64,000 bases of DNA from Winogradskya consettensis. GTDB lineage: Bacteria > Actinomycetota > Actinomycetes > Mycobacteriales > Micromonosporaceae. The position numbers were made by a program, and so were the translations under genes. The stretch spans positions 211,849 to 275,848 of the forward strand of contig NZ_BOQP01000034.1 of the NCBI RefSeq assembly GCF_018332715.1. The letters are read 5' to 3'. Shown here in pieces: positions 8,732-16,237 of the stretch. The first letter of the stretch is position 1. The number at the start of each line of letters is the position of its first letter. The notes under the pieces are model-generated. The model saw only the letters and a list, made by a program, of their open reading frames with translations, did not search any database and was not told where the DNA came from.

Positions 8732-9709
8732 TCACGCCACGTGCGACCGGTAGAACGCCCAGGCGTCCCCGATCATGTCGGTCAGGGTGTTCTTCTCCGG
8801 GATCCAGCCCAGCTCGTCACGGGCCTTCTGCGAACCGGCGACCAGCGTGGCCGGGTCGCCCTGGCGCTGCGGGGCGATCTCGACGGGCAGCTCGGCACCG
8901 GTGACCTGGCGGGCCGCCTCGACGACCTCGAGGTTGGAGAAGCCGTTGCCGTTGCCCAGGTTGAAGATCTTGTGCTCGCCGGGGGCGGCCACGTCCAGCG
9001 CCAGCAGGTGGGCGCGGGCGAGGTCCTGCACGTGGATGTAGTCACGCACGCAGGTGCCGTCGGCGGTCGGGTAGTCGTCGCCGAAGATCTGCAGCTTCTC
9101 GCGCTTGCCCGCGGCGACCTGCAGCGTGATCGGGATGAGGTGGGTCTCCGGGTCGTGCCGCTCACCGATGGCGGTGCCGTCCTCGCGGATCAGCGCGCCG
9201 GCCACGTTGAAGTAGCGCAGGGAGACGGCGGCCAGCCCGTGCGCGAACGCCTCGGAGGTGAGCGCGAAGTCGAAAGTGAGCTTTGTCGCACCGTACGTAT
9301 TGGTCGGGGCCTTCGTCGCCGTCTCGGTGATCGGCAGCTCGGTGGGGTTGCCGTAGACCGCCGCGGTGGACGAGAACACCATGCGCGGAACCCCGGCGGC
9401 CCTTACCGCGTTGAGCAGCGCGAGTGAGCGCTGCACGTTGTGGTCCCAGTAGAGCTCCGGCTTGTGCATCGACTCGCCGGCGGCGATCAGACCGGCGAAG
9501 TGCAGCACCGCGTCGAACCCGGCGTCCGGGGTCAGCACGGTCCCGGCGTCGGCGATGTCGGCCTGCACGAAGGTCGCGTCGGGGGCGATCGCTTCCCGGA
9601 AGCCGGTGCTGAGGTTGTCGAGCACGACGACCTCGTGCCCGGCGTCGAGCAACAGCCTGCTGGTGACGCTGCCGACGTAGCCGGCACCTCCGGTGACGAG
9701 CAGTTTCAC
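8732..9709 (-). CDS. galE: UDP-glucose 4-epimerase
   Basis: Interconverts UDP-glucose and UDP-galactose, an extended SDR enzyme. The protein starts VKLLVTGGAGYVGS (NAD-binding GxxGxxG) and has the active-site STAAVYG and YGATK (Tyr-x3-Lys) motifs, then CVRDYIHVQDLA. I chose GTG 9709, preceded by GGAGG at a 9-base gap, giving 325 residues. A longer frame to 9790 adds a non-homologous leader. First gene of the minus-strand gal unit. Confidence 0.95.
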   Translation of the reverse strand: MKLLVTGGAGYVGSVTSRLLLDAGHEVVVLDNLSTGFREAIAPDATFVQADIADAGTVLTPDAGFDAVLHFAGLIAAGESMHKPELYWDHNVQRSLALLNAVRAAGVPRMVFSSTAAVYGNPTELPITETATKAPTNTYGATKLTFDFALTSEAFAHGLAAVSLRYFNVAGALIREDGTAIGERHDPETHLIPITLQVAAGKREKLQIFGDDYPTADGTCVRDYIHVQDLARAHLLALDVAAPGEHKIFNLGNGNGFSNLEVVEAARQVTGAELPVEIAPQRQGDPATLVAGSQKARDELGWIPEKNTLTDMIGDAWAFYRSHVA

Positions 9710-9903
9710 GGTCAAGACCTCCGTTGCGCGGGCACCTACCACCGCCAGCCTAGGCGGCCTGCCTGTGCAGTTAGATTCCACCAGAATCACTCACAAGTCA
9801 ACATGGTCGAACATTTGGGCGTCCCTGAAAGTGGTGTCCATCGGGGTGAGCGAGAGGAAGGGGGCGGGGGCGGCTTGGCCTACCGGTCCGTATTCCTGAC
9901 AGA

Positions 9904-10938
9904 ATGGCGCTCATGTCCGACGCCGCTCGCCGCCCCCGGGTGCTCTCCGGCATCCAGCCGACCGCCGATTCGTTCCATCTCGGCAACTATCTCGGCGCGG
10001 TTCGCAACTGGGTCGCCATGCAGGACACCGCCGACGCGTTCTACTGCGTCGTGGACCTGCACGCCATCACGGCGGGGCACGACCCGGTGGCCCTGCGGAA
10101 CAGGACCAGGCTCTCCGTCGCGCAGCTGCTCGCGCTCGGGCTCGACCCGGAGCGCTGCACGCTGTTCGTCCAGTCGCACGTCCCCGAGCACGCCCAGCTC
10201 GCCTGGGTGCTCAGCTGCATCACCGGCTTCGGCGAGGCCGGGCGCATGGTGCAGTTCAAGGACAAGTCGGCCAAGCAGGGTTCCGACAGCACCAGCGTCG
10301 GGCTGTTCACCTACCCGATCCTGCAGGCCGCCGACATCCTGCTCTATCAGGCCGACGCGGTGCCGGTCGGCGAGGACCAGCGCCAGCACCTCGAGCTCAC
10401 CCGTGACCTGGCGCAGCGCTACAACTCGCGCTTCGGGCAGACGTTCACCGTGCCCTCCGCGTACATCGTGAAGGACACGGCCAAGATCACCGACCTGCAG
10501 GACCCGACCTCGAAGATGAGTAAGTCGGCGTCCTCGCCCGGCGGCATCATCGAGCTGCTCGAGGAGCCCGCGCGCTCGGCCAAGAAGATCAAGTCCGCGG
10601 TCACCGACACCGGCCGCGAGATCCTCTACGACGAGGTGAACAAGCCCGGCATCAGCAACCTGCTGACCATCTACGCGGCGCTGACCGGGCGGACCATAGA
10701 CGAGCTGCTCGAGCAGTACGACGGCCACGGCTACGGCGACCTCAAGAAGGACCTTGCCGAGATCGTGGTGGAGTTCGTCAAGCCGATCCAGGAGCGCACC
10801 CGCGGCTATCTGGAGGATCCGGCGCACCTCGACAAGATCCTCGCGATCGGGGCCGACAAGGCCCGCGCCGTGTCGGCGGTGACCCTGGCCCAGGCCTACC
10901 AGAACATCGGTTTCCTCAGCCCCTCCCGCGGGGCCTGA
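9904..10938 (+). CDS. trpS: Tryptophanyl-tRNA synthetase
   Basis: Class I aminoacyl-tRNA synthetase charging tRNA-Trp. The 344 residues show the HIGH-like region SGIQPTADSFHLGNYLGAV, VPVGEDQRQHLELTRD and the KMSKS loop (SKMSKSASSPGG). Length matches bacterial TrpS. ATG 9904 is used; ATG 9913 is an equally possible start. It is 5 bp upstream of the next gene. Confidence 0.96.
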   Translation: MALMSDAARRPRVLSGIQPTADSFHLGNYLGAVRNWVAMQDTADAFYCVVDLHAITAGHDPVALRNRTRLSVAQLLALGLDPERCTLFVQSHVPEHAQLAWVLSCITGFGEAGRMVQFKDKSAKQGSDSTSVGLFTYPILQAADILLYQADAVPVGEDQRQHLELTRDLAQRYNSRFGQTFTVPSAYIVKDTAKITDLQDPTSKMSKSASSPGGIIELLEEPARSAKKIKSAVTDTGREILYDEVNKPGISNLLTIYAALTGRTIDELLEQYDGHGYGDLKKDLAEIVVEFVKPIQERTRGYLEDPAHLDKILAIGADKARAVSAVTLAQAYQNIGFLSPSRGA

Positions 10939-10943
10939 CACCG

Positions 10944-11501
10944 GTGGCGGCTCAGACGGGCGAGGCCACCACGCGCATCGGGGTCGCGATCGACATCCCG
11001 GAGCCGTGGGGAGCCCTGCTCACCCGGCGCCGGGCCGACGCCGGCGACCCGCAGGCGGCATACACGCCCGCGCACGTGACCCTGCTCGGCCCGACCGAGG
11101 TCGCGAGCGCGGCGCTGCCGGAGATCGAGAAGCACCTGGAGTCGGTCGCGTCGGCGCAGGATCCCTTCACGATCCACCTGCGTGGCACGGGCACGTTCCG
11201 GCCGATCACCGAGGTGGTCTTCGTGACGCTGGCCGTGGGGATCAGCGAGTGCGAGCTGCTCGCCGCCGCGATCACGGCCACAGACGGGGTCCACCGCGAC
11301 ACCCGGTTCCCGTACCACCCGCACGTGACCGTTGCCCAGGACGTGCCCGGCGATGCCCTGGACGCGGTCTTCGAAGACCTGTCCGAGTTCGACGCGCGCT
11401 TCCACGTGCCCGCCTTCACCCTGTTCTCGCACGACGTTGCGGGGGCGGGGGAGGGCCCGTGGCGCCGCCGCCGTGACTACCGCCTGGGCGGCCTGCGCTA
11501 A
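10944..11501 (+). CDS. 2'-5' RNA ligase / cyclic phosphodiesterase family protein
   Basis: 2H phosphoesterase superfamily. The two diagnostic motifs are visible as HVTLLG (near 35) and HPHVTVAQ (near 115) in 185 residues. Members act on 2'-5' phosphodiester or cyclic phosphate ends of RNA or nucleotides; the substrate here is unknown. GTG start 5 bp after trpS, so probably co-transcribed with it. Confidence 0.85.
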   Translation: MAAQTGEATTRIGVAIDIPEPWGALLTRRRADAGDPQAAYTPAHVTLLGPTEVASAALPEIEKHLESVASAQDPFTIHLRGTGTFRPITEVVFVTLAVGISECELLAAAITATDGVHRDTRFPYHPHVTVAQDVPGDALDAVFEDLSEFDARFHVPAFTLFSHDVAGAGEGPWRRRRDYRLGGLR

Positions 11502-11532
11502 ACACAGAACGTAATTGGGTACGGTCTGCGGC

Positions 11533-12453
11533 GTGAACGCCATCGACCGGGCGTACGCGGCGGTCGAGTCCCGGATTCTGGCGCTGCGAGTTCGCTCCAA
11601 GTATTTCGACCATTTCGCCCGTGCCTGGCTGCGCTACGAGCAGGTCCTCGGTGGCCGGCTCGCGGCCGCGATCGCGTACTACGGCTTCTTCGCGATCTTC
11701 GCACTCGTCCTGATCGGCTACTCGATCTTCGGGTTCCTGCTCAAGTCGAACACCGCGCTTTTCGACATCGTCCAGGAGTTCCTCGGCGATAACCTGCCGT
11801 TCCTCGACGTGGAGGCCATCCTCACCAGCGGCAAGACCGTCGGGATCGTGGGCATCGTCGGCCTGGTCTTCACCGGCATCGGCTGGATCGAGGCGATCCG
11901 CTCGTCGCAGCGGCTGATCTGGCGGCTCAACGAGCAGCCCGGGTACATCGGCATCCGTCAGGTCGTGGATCTGCTCGTACTGATCGGCATCCTGTTGCTG
12001 CTGATCGTCACGGTGGCCGCCGTCTACGGGCTGGAGACGCTGCTGGAGTGGCTCACCGACGGCCGGGCCGGGTTCCTGCTCTCGCTGGTCAGCACGATCC
12101 TCACGCTGGGCCTGGACATGCTCCTGGCGGCGGCGTTACTGGCCGCGGTGCCCCGGCTGCGGATGACCGTACGCCGGATGGTGCCCCCGGTCCTGCAGGT
12201 CGGCATCGGCATCTACCTGCTCAACACCGTGGGCAAGTCGTTCGTCGGGCTGATCGAGCGCAATCCCGCGTACGGGCTGGTCGCCAGCGCCGTAGGCGTA
12301 TTGTTCTACCTCTATGTCTTCAACCAGTTGCTGCTGTTCGGGGCGGCATGGGCGGCGACGAGCCCGCACGGCCGGGTCGTGGACCTGTCCGCCGACGATA
12401 AAACCGCCCCGGTCGGACAAAACACCTGGATCCGGCACGACCGCCCGGAATGA
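11533..12453 (+). CDS. YihY/BrkB family inner-membrane protein
   Basis: Integral membrane protein of the YihY/BrkB family, function not established. The 306 residues have about six hydrophobic segments: GRLAAAIAYYGFFAIFALVLIGY near 45, TVGIVGIVGLVFTGIGW, LLVLIGILLLLIVTVAAVYG, a leucine-rich stretch, and LVASAVGVLFYLYVFNQLLLFGAA. RYEQVLGGRLAAAIAYY is a typical family N-terminal signature. Start at GTG 11533; a TTG at 11515 is also in frame. Confidence 0.85.
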   Translation: MNAIDRAYAAVESRILALRVRSKYFDHFARAWLRYEQVLGGRLAAAIAYYGFFAIFALVLIGYSIFGFLLKSNTALFDIVQEFLGDNLPFLDVEAILTSGKTVGIVGIVGLVFTGIGWIEAIRSSQRLIWRLNEQPGYIGIRQVVDLLVLIGILLLLIVTVAAVYGLETLLEWLTDGRAGFLLSLVSTILTLGLDMLLAAALLAAVPRLRMTVRRMVPPVLQVGIGIYLLNTVGKSFVGLIERNPAYGLVASAVGVLFYLYVFNQLLLFGAAWAATSPHGRVVDLSADDKTAPVGQNTWIRHDRPE

Positions 12454-12460
12454 TGAGGCC

Positions 12461-12865
12461 GTGGGCACTCTCGTGACGCTGCACCTGCCGCCGGACTCCC
12501 CGGTGGAGAACCTGCCGTGGATCATCACCATCGGCGCGCTGAACGACGACGAGGACTGGGAGCCGCTGGTCTGCGGCCCCTACGAGCGCCCGCACGCGCT
12601 CGCCCTGGCGCAGGCGGTCGTCGCGGACGAGGACCTCATGGCGGTGGTCGAGCCGCTGCTGCCGCTCGCCGACGCCGCCGCGATCCGCGCCGAGGTCGAG
12701 CTCGCGAAATCAGGCCTGGACGACGGCGCGAGCACCGACGACCTGGAAGCCGAGCACTTCGACGACGGACCGCGCCACACGACCCCGGGCCGCCCGCCCA
12801 CCGGCGACGAGGTGCGCGCCGGCTTCGCCCGGATCGCCGCGAAACTGACCTCAGCGGACCAATGA
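12461..12865 (+). CDS. Conserved hypothetical protein (134 aa)
   Basis: I do not recognise a named family. The 134-residue protein starts VGTLVTLHLPPDSPVENLPWI and contains an acidic middle (ALNDDEDWEPLVCGPYERPHALALAQAVVADE). It has no membrane segment or signal peptide and looks cytoplasmic. GTG start 7 bp after the BrkB gene. Its last residues and stop lie in the first unit of a 38-bp tandem duplication shared with the convergent tetR gene. Confidence 0.65.
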   Translation: MGTLVTLHLPPDSPVENLPWIITIGALNDDEDWEPLVCGPYERPHALALAQAVVADEDLMAVVEPLLPLADAAAIRAEVELAKSGLDDGASTDDLEAEHFDDGPRHTTPGRPPTGDEVRAGFARIAAKLTSADQ

Positions 12866-12921
12866 GTCCTGCGGCCCGCGAGCTGACCTCAGCGGACCAG
12901 TAGCGCCCGCAGGCCCGCGAG
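12845..12921. repeat. 38/39-bp imperfect tandem duplication across two convergent stop codons
   Basis: Unit 1 (12845-12882) and unit 2 (12883-12921) share ctgacctcagcggacca exactly and both end ggcccgcgag, with a diverged middle. Unit 1 contains the forward gene's TGA. Unit 2 contains the reverse tetR stop (tca at 12889-12891). The duplication therefore supplies the 3' ends of both genes. Confidence 0.8.
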
Positions 12922-13476
12922 GTAGGCCTCCTTGTCGGGGGAGCCTGTCAGGACCACCTGCACCGCATAGCCGGGCATGAGGGCGAACAGTACGGCGGCC
13001 ACGGCGTCCGGATCGGAGCCGGCCGCCACCTCGCCCCGCACGACGGCCCGCTCGGCCAGCTTCGTGAACAACGCGCGCATCTCGTGGAAGCGGTCGCGCA
13101 CGATTGCGCCGATACCCGGGTCGAGCGTTGCCTCGGACCAGACCTGCAGGCCCATGGGGAAGTTGCCGCCGGGCCGCGCCTGCTCGTCGATCACGTCGAC
13201 CACCCGGCCCATCGCCTCGATCAGGCTCAGCGTCTCGTCCTCGGCGACCGCGTGCAGCCGCAGGACCAGGCTGCCCGCGACGGTCTCGGAGATCGCGTTG
13301 ATGATCTCGTCCTTGGATCTGAAGTAGCGGTAGACCGCGCCGACCGACAGCCCGGCCTCCTGGATCAGGTCCTGCATGGTCGTGTTGTGCACGCCCTTGC
13401 GCATGAAGCAGGCGCGGGCGGCGACCAGGATCTGCTCCCGGCGGGCATTCAGGTGGTCTTCCGAGACGCGGGGCAC
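12889..13476 (-). CDS. TetR/AcrR family transcriptional regulator
   Basis: The 195-residue protein has a TetR N-terminal helix-turn-helix (ILVAARACFMRKGVHNTTMQDLIQEAGLSVGAVYRYFRSKDEI, about 15-60) and a helical ligand-binding part. It is divergent from a membrane protein gene across a 94-bp intergenic region holding two near-identical operators in mirror orientation, so autoregulation and control of the divergent gene are likely. The ligand is unknown. Confidence 0.92.
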   Translation of the reverse strand: MPRVSEDHLNARREQILVAARACFMRKGVHNTTMQDLIQEAGLSVGAVYRYFRSKDEIINAISETVAGSLVLRLHAVAEDETLSLIEAMGRVVDVIDEQARPGGNFPMGLQVWSEATLDPGIGAIVRDRFHEMRALFTKLAERAVVRGEVAAGSDPDAVAAVLFALMPGYAVQVVLTGSPDKEAYLAGLRALLVR

Positions 13477-13486
13477 GTCACCACTC

Positions 13487-13506
13487 TAAAACGAACGCTC
13501 GTTCTT
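13487..13506. promoter_or_regulatory. Probable TetR operator 1 (tetR side)
   Basis: Contains the palindrome aacgaacgctcgttctt, centred near 13497 and overlapping a TTGACA (13505-13510). It lies 11-30 bp upstream of the tetR start. The reverse complement of the 20-bp site matches operator 2 at 19 of 20 positions. Confidence 0.75.
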
Positions 13507-13543
13507 GACAGTATCGGTCGCGGCGTGGACCCTGAAACCAATA

Positions 13544-13563
13544 AAGAACGAGTGTTCGTTTTA
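13544..13563. promoter_or_regulatory. Probable TetR operator 2 (membrane-protein side)
   Basis: Contains aagaacgagtgttcgtttt, the inverted copy of operator 1, ending 7 bp before the ATG of the divergent membrane protein and abutting its GGAG ribosome binding site. Binding here would block transcription or early elongation of that gene. Confidence 0.75.
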
Positions 13564-13570
13564 GGAGTAC

Positions 13571-14527
13571 ATGATGTCGAGGCTCCACCCGGTGCGGCTC
13601 GCCTTGCTCGTCGCGCTCGCTGCCGTGGCACTGCAGGTGCTGCTCGTCCCCCTCTTCGTCGGACCCGCGTCCCACATCGAGCCCCGCGACCTGCCCATCG
13701 CCGTGGCCGGCCCCCAACCCGCGGCCGGTCAACTGGCCGCCAAGCTGACGGCTGCGCGGCCCGGCGCCTTCGACGTGCGGGTGGTCGCCGATGCCGACGC
13801 CGCGATCCGCGACCGCGACGTGTACGGCGCCGTGGTGCTCGGCGACGCCGGCCCCTCGCTGCACATCGCCACCGCGGCGAGCCCGACCGTGGCGACGCTG
13901 CTCACCCAGGCCACCGCCGAGCTCGGCCAGGGCGCACCCGTGCCCGTCGTGGACGTCGTCCCGACCGACCCGGACGACCCGCGCGGTGCCGCCTTCGGCG
14001 CGGCGTTCCTGCCCATGGCGATCACCGCGATGCTCGCCGGGGTACTGACGTTCTTCCTGGTCAGGCGGGCGGCGGCGCGGGTGCTGGCGATCGGGGCGTT
14101 CGCGGTGCTCGGCGGGTTCGCGGGTGCGGCCGTGCAGCGGTTCTGGCTGGGGACGCTGCCCGGTGACTATCTGGCGGTCGCCGCCGGGATCGGGCTCTTC
14201 GCGCTGGCTTTGTCCGCCGCGGTTGCGGGGCTCGGGGCGCTGATCGGGCGGGCCGGGCTCGGGGTCGGCGCGGTGACGTTCTTCCTCGTGGGCAACGCGC
14301 TCTCCGGGGTCAATGCGGCGCCGGAGTTGCTGCCGCAGCCGTGGGGTGCCGTCGGGCAGTTCCTGCCGATCGGGGCGGGGGCCACGGTGCTGCGCTCCGA
14401 TGCGTACTTCGGCGGGCGGGGTGCCGGGATGCAGGTTGCTGTGCTCTCGGCGTACGCCATCGTGGGTCTGATCCTTGTCCTGAGCGGTAGGGGCGGTCTG
14501 AGCCGGACCGGCTCCGCGGAATCGTGA
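13571..14527 (+). CDS. Membrane protein controlled by divergent TetR, ABC-2/DUF3533-like
   Basis: The 318 residues have one N-terminal membrane anchor (LALLVALAAVALQVLLVPLFVG), an extracytoplasmic alpha/beta region (about 35-155, LPIAVAGP... RDVYGAVVLGDAG) and about five further helices. This layout resembles ABC-2 type permeases and DUF3533/YhgE-like proteins; the exact family is uncertain. ATG 13571 with GGAG five bases upstream. The TetR context suggests a substance-inducible efflux or membrane-stress role, which is inference. Confidence 0.75.
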   Translation: MMSRLHPVRLALLVALAAVALQVLLVPLFVGPASHIEPRDLPIAVAGPQPAAGQLAAKLTAARPGAFDVRVVADADAAIRDRDVYGAVVLGDAGPSLHIATAASPTVATLLTQATAELGQGAPVPVVDVVPTDPDDPRGAAFGAAFLPMAITAMLAGVLTFFLVRRAAARVLAIGAFAVLGGFAGAAVQRFWLGTLPGDYLAVAAGIGLFALALSAAVAGLGALIGRAGLGVGAVTFFLVGNALSGVNAAPELLPQPWGAVGQFLPIGAGATVLRSDAYFGGRGAGMQVAVLSAYAIVGLILVLSGRGGLSRTGSAES

Positions 14528-14543
14528 CGGGCATACTGGGCCT

Positions 14544-14825
14544 GTGGTGCTCAACCGGCGGTGGTCCGCCTTCCTGATCGCGGTCGGCGTGTGGAGCTGG
14601 CTGATCTGGCCCCGCTTCGGGCTGGCCATCTGGAAGGACGACCGCGCGTTCAGCGACGGGGCCCCGACCGCGTTCCTCTGGGTGCACGCGTTGTTGATCA
14701 CGGCGTCGCTGGTCATCGGCACGGTCGTGGGGGTGCTCGGCGTGCGCGGGTGGCGGGCCGCGGCGACGACACGCCGTGTTACCGAAGATTCAGCGGCTGT
14801 CGGCGCGGGTTCGCCGAAAGATTAA
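14544..14825 (+). CDS. SCO4848-like small membrane protein
   Basis: A 93-residue protein resembling the actinobacterial SCO4848 membrane protein family. It starts VVLNRRWSAFLIAVGVWSW, followed by LIWPRFGLAIWKDDRAF and a second helix (AFLWVHALLITASLVIGTVVGVLG). Two membrane segments; no function is established for the family. GTG start 16 bp after the previous stop. The C-terminus is longer than I recall for relatives. Confidence 0.75.
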   Translation: MVLNRRWSAFLIAVGVWSWLIWPRFGLAIWKDDRAFSDGAPTAFLWVHALLITASLVIGTVVGVLGVRGWRAAATTRRVTEDSAAVGAGSPKD

Positions 14826-15015
14826 CGGCGCGTTACGCGAGAAACGGGCAATTCCCTACCTTCTCCCGGTTACCCATCGTTCAGCGTGTCGTGCGGTTGC
14901 GGCCAGATAACAGTGCGCCAACGGTCCGGCGCGATTTCCGGACGCCGCCGTGGCCTGCGGCTACGCTCCCGGCTGTGATGCACCGCGCGTAGTCGGTGCG
15001 CTGTGGAAGGAGGGC

Positions 15016-16113
15016 GTGTTGCGCCCAGTAACTGGTCAGCGAATCGTTGCGATTCTCGCGGCGGGTGGGCTGACGCTCGCCGCCGCGGCCTGTGGCGACG
15101 CCCCTGAGGACACTCCGAGTGGTTCCGGCGCGAGCGCTGCGGCGGCATACAAGGCATGCATGGTCACGGACACCGGCGGCATCGACGACCGGTCGTTCAA
15201 CGCCTCCGCGTGGGCGGGCATGCAGGCTGCCAAGGAAGCCGCCAGCAACGTCGACCCGAAGTACGTGGCGTCGACCGCCGAGGCTGACTACGAGCCCAAC
15301 CTGCGCCAGTTCGTGACGCAGAAGTGCAACTTCATCCTCGCGGTCGGTGGCCTCATGGGTGACGCGACGAAGGCTGTCGCGGCGACCGCCACGGACTCGC
15401 AGTTCGGCATCGTCGACAGCAGCATCGCGGACGCCAAGAACGTCTACCCGATGCAGTTCGCCACCGACGAGGCCGCGTTCCTCGCGGGCTACCTCGCCGC
15501 GGGCTACTCCAAGACGGGCAAGGTCGCCACGTACGGCGGCCTGGCGATCCCGCCGGTCACCGTCTTCATGGACGGCTTCGCCGACGGTGTGGCCTACTAC
15601 AACACCCAGAAGAGCAAGAACGTCCAGGTGCTCGGCTGGGACAAGGCCAAGCAGAACGGCACCATCGCCGGCAACTTCGGCGACCAGGCCAAGGGCAAGT
15701 CGATCACGAGCACGTTCGTCGCCCAGGGCGCCGACGTGATCATGCCGGTCGCCGGCGGCACCGGCCTGGGCACCGCGGACGTCGCCAAGGCGTCCGGCGG
15801 CAAGGTCTCGGTCATCTGGGTCGACCAGGACGGCTGCAAGAGTGCCGAGCAGTACTGCGACGTGTTCCTGACCACGGTCGTCAAGAACATCACCGACGCC
15901 GTGAAGCAGGCCGTCACCGACGGCGCGCAGGGCAAGACCCTGGGCTCGACCCCGGGCTACCTGGGCACGCTGGAGAACGACGGCGTCTCGCTCGCGCCGT
16001 ACAACCAGTTCGACAGCAAGGTCGACGCCGGTCTCAAGGCCGAGATCGACAAGCTGAAGGCGGACATCATCGCGGGCACCGTGAAGGTCGAGTCGGCCAA
16101 CGCGCCGAAGTGA
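15016..16113 (+). CDS. BMP-family nucleoside-binding lipoprotein of an ABC importer
   Basis: Periplasmic-binding-protein-like lipoprotein (Bmp/Med family) expected to capture nucleosides for the ABC importer encoded next. The 365-residue precursor has a signal peptide with lipobox (LTLAAAACG, Cys about residue 32), the family N-terminus CMVTDTGGIDDRSFNASAW, and VIMPVAGGTGLGTADVA and VIWVDQDGCKSA. I place the start at GTG 15016, just after AAGGAGG; the TTG at 15019 has better spacing (5 bases). The specificity call rests on the following cdd and deoA genes. Confidence 0.9.
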   Translation: MLRPVTGQRIVAILAAGGLTLAAAACGDAPEDTPSGSGASAAAAYKACMVTDTGGIDDRSFNASAWAGMQAAKEAASNVDPKYVASTAEADYEPNLRQFVTQKCNFILAVGGLMGDATKAVAATATDSQFGIVDSSIADAKNVYPMQFATDEAAFLAGYLAAGYSKTGKVATYGGLAIPPVTVFMDGFADGVAYYNTQKSKNVQVLGWDKAKQNGTIAGNFGDQAKGKSITSTFVAQGADVIMPVAGGTGLGTADVAKASGGKVSVIWVDQDGCKSAEQYCDVFLTTVVKNITDAVKQAVTDGAQGKTLGSTPGYLGTLENDGVSLAPYNQFDSKVDAGLKAEIDKLKADIIAGTVKVESANAPK

Positions 16114-16139
16114 CCCACCGGGAGACCGAGTAGTTTCCG

Positions 16140-16175
16140 GCCGCCGCGCAGTCACGTCGTGACCTGCGCGGCGGC
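16140..16175 (+). terminator. Strong hairpin between the binding-protein gene and the ABC ATPase gene
   Basis: A perfect 12-bp GC-rich stem (16140-16151 with 16164-16175), whose 12-base loop is itself nearly self-complementary (tcacgtcgtga). No T-run follows. It could be a partial terminator or an RNA-stabilising element that lets the lipoprotein be made in excess over the other transporter subunits, a common arrangement in ABC operons. Confidence 0.5.
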
Positions 16176-16191
16176 TCTGCTCCGGGCTGTT

Positions 16192-16210
16192 ATAACGTCC
16201 CTCGCGTTAT
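16192..16210. promoter_or_regulatory. Inverted repeat ataacg-N7-cgttat upstream of the ABC ATPase
   Basis: Six-base arms (16192-16197 and 16205-16210) with a 7-base spacer, locally AT-rich, 28 bp upstream of the proposed CTG start. It may be an operator or part of a promoter; no regulator is identified. Confidence 0.3.
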
Positions 16211-16237
16211 CCACCATCTCGTCTGCAGGAGATTCCG

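Noticed and set aside
14826..15015. Riboswitch upstream of the nucleoside importer lipoprotein
   Set aside because: I looked for purine, preQ1 and other conserved cores and saw none; only ordinary promoter-like sequence.
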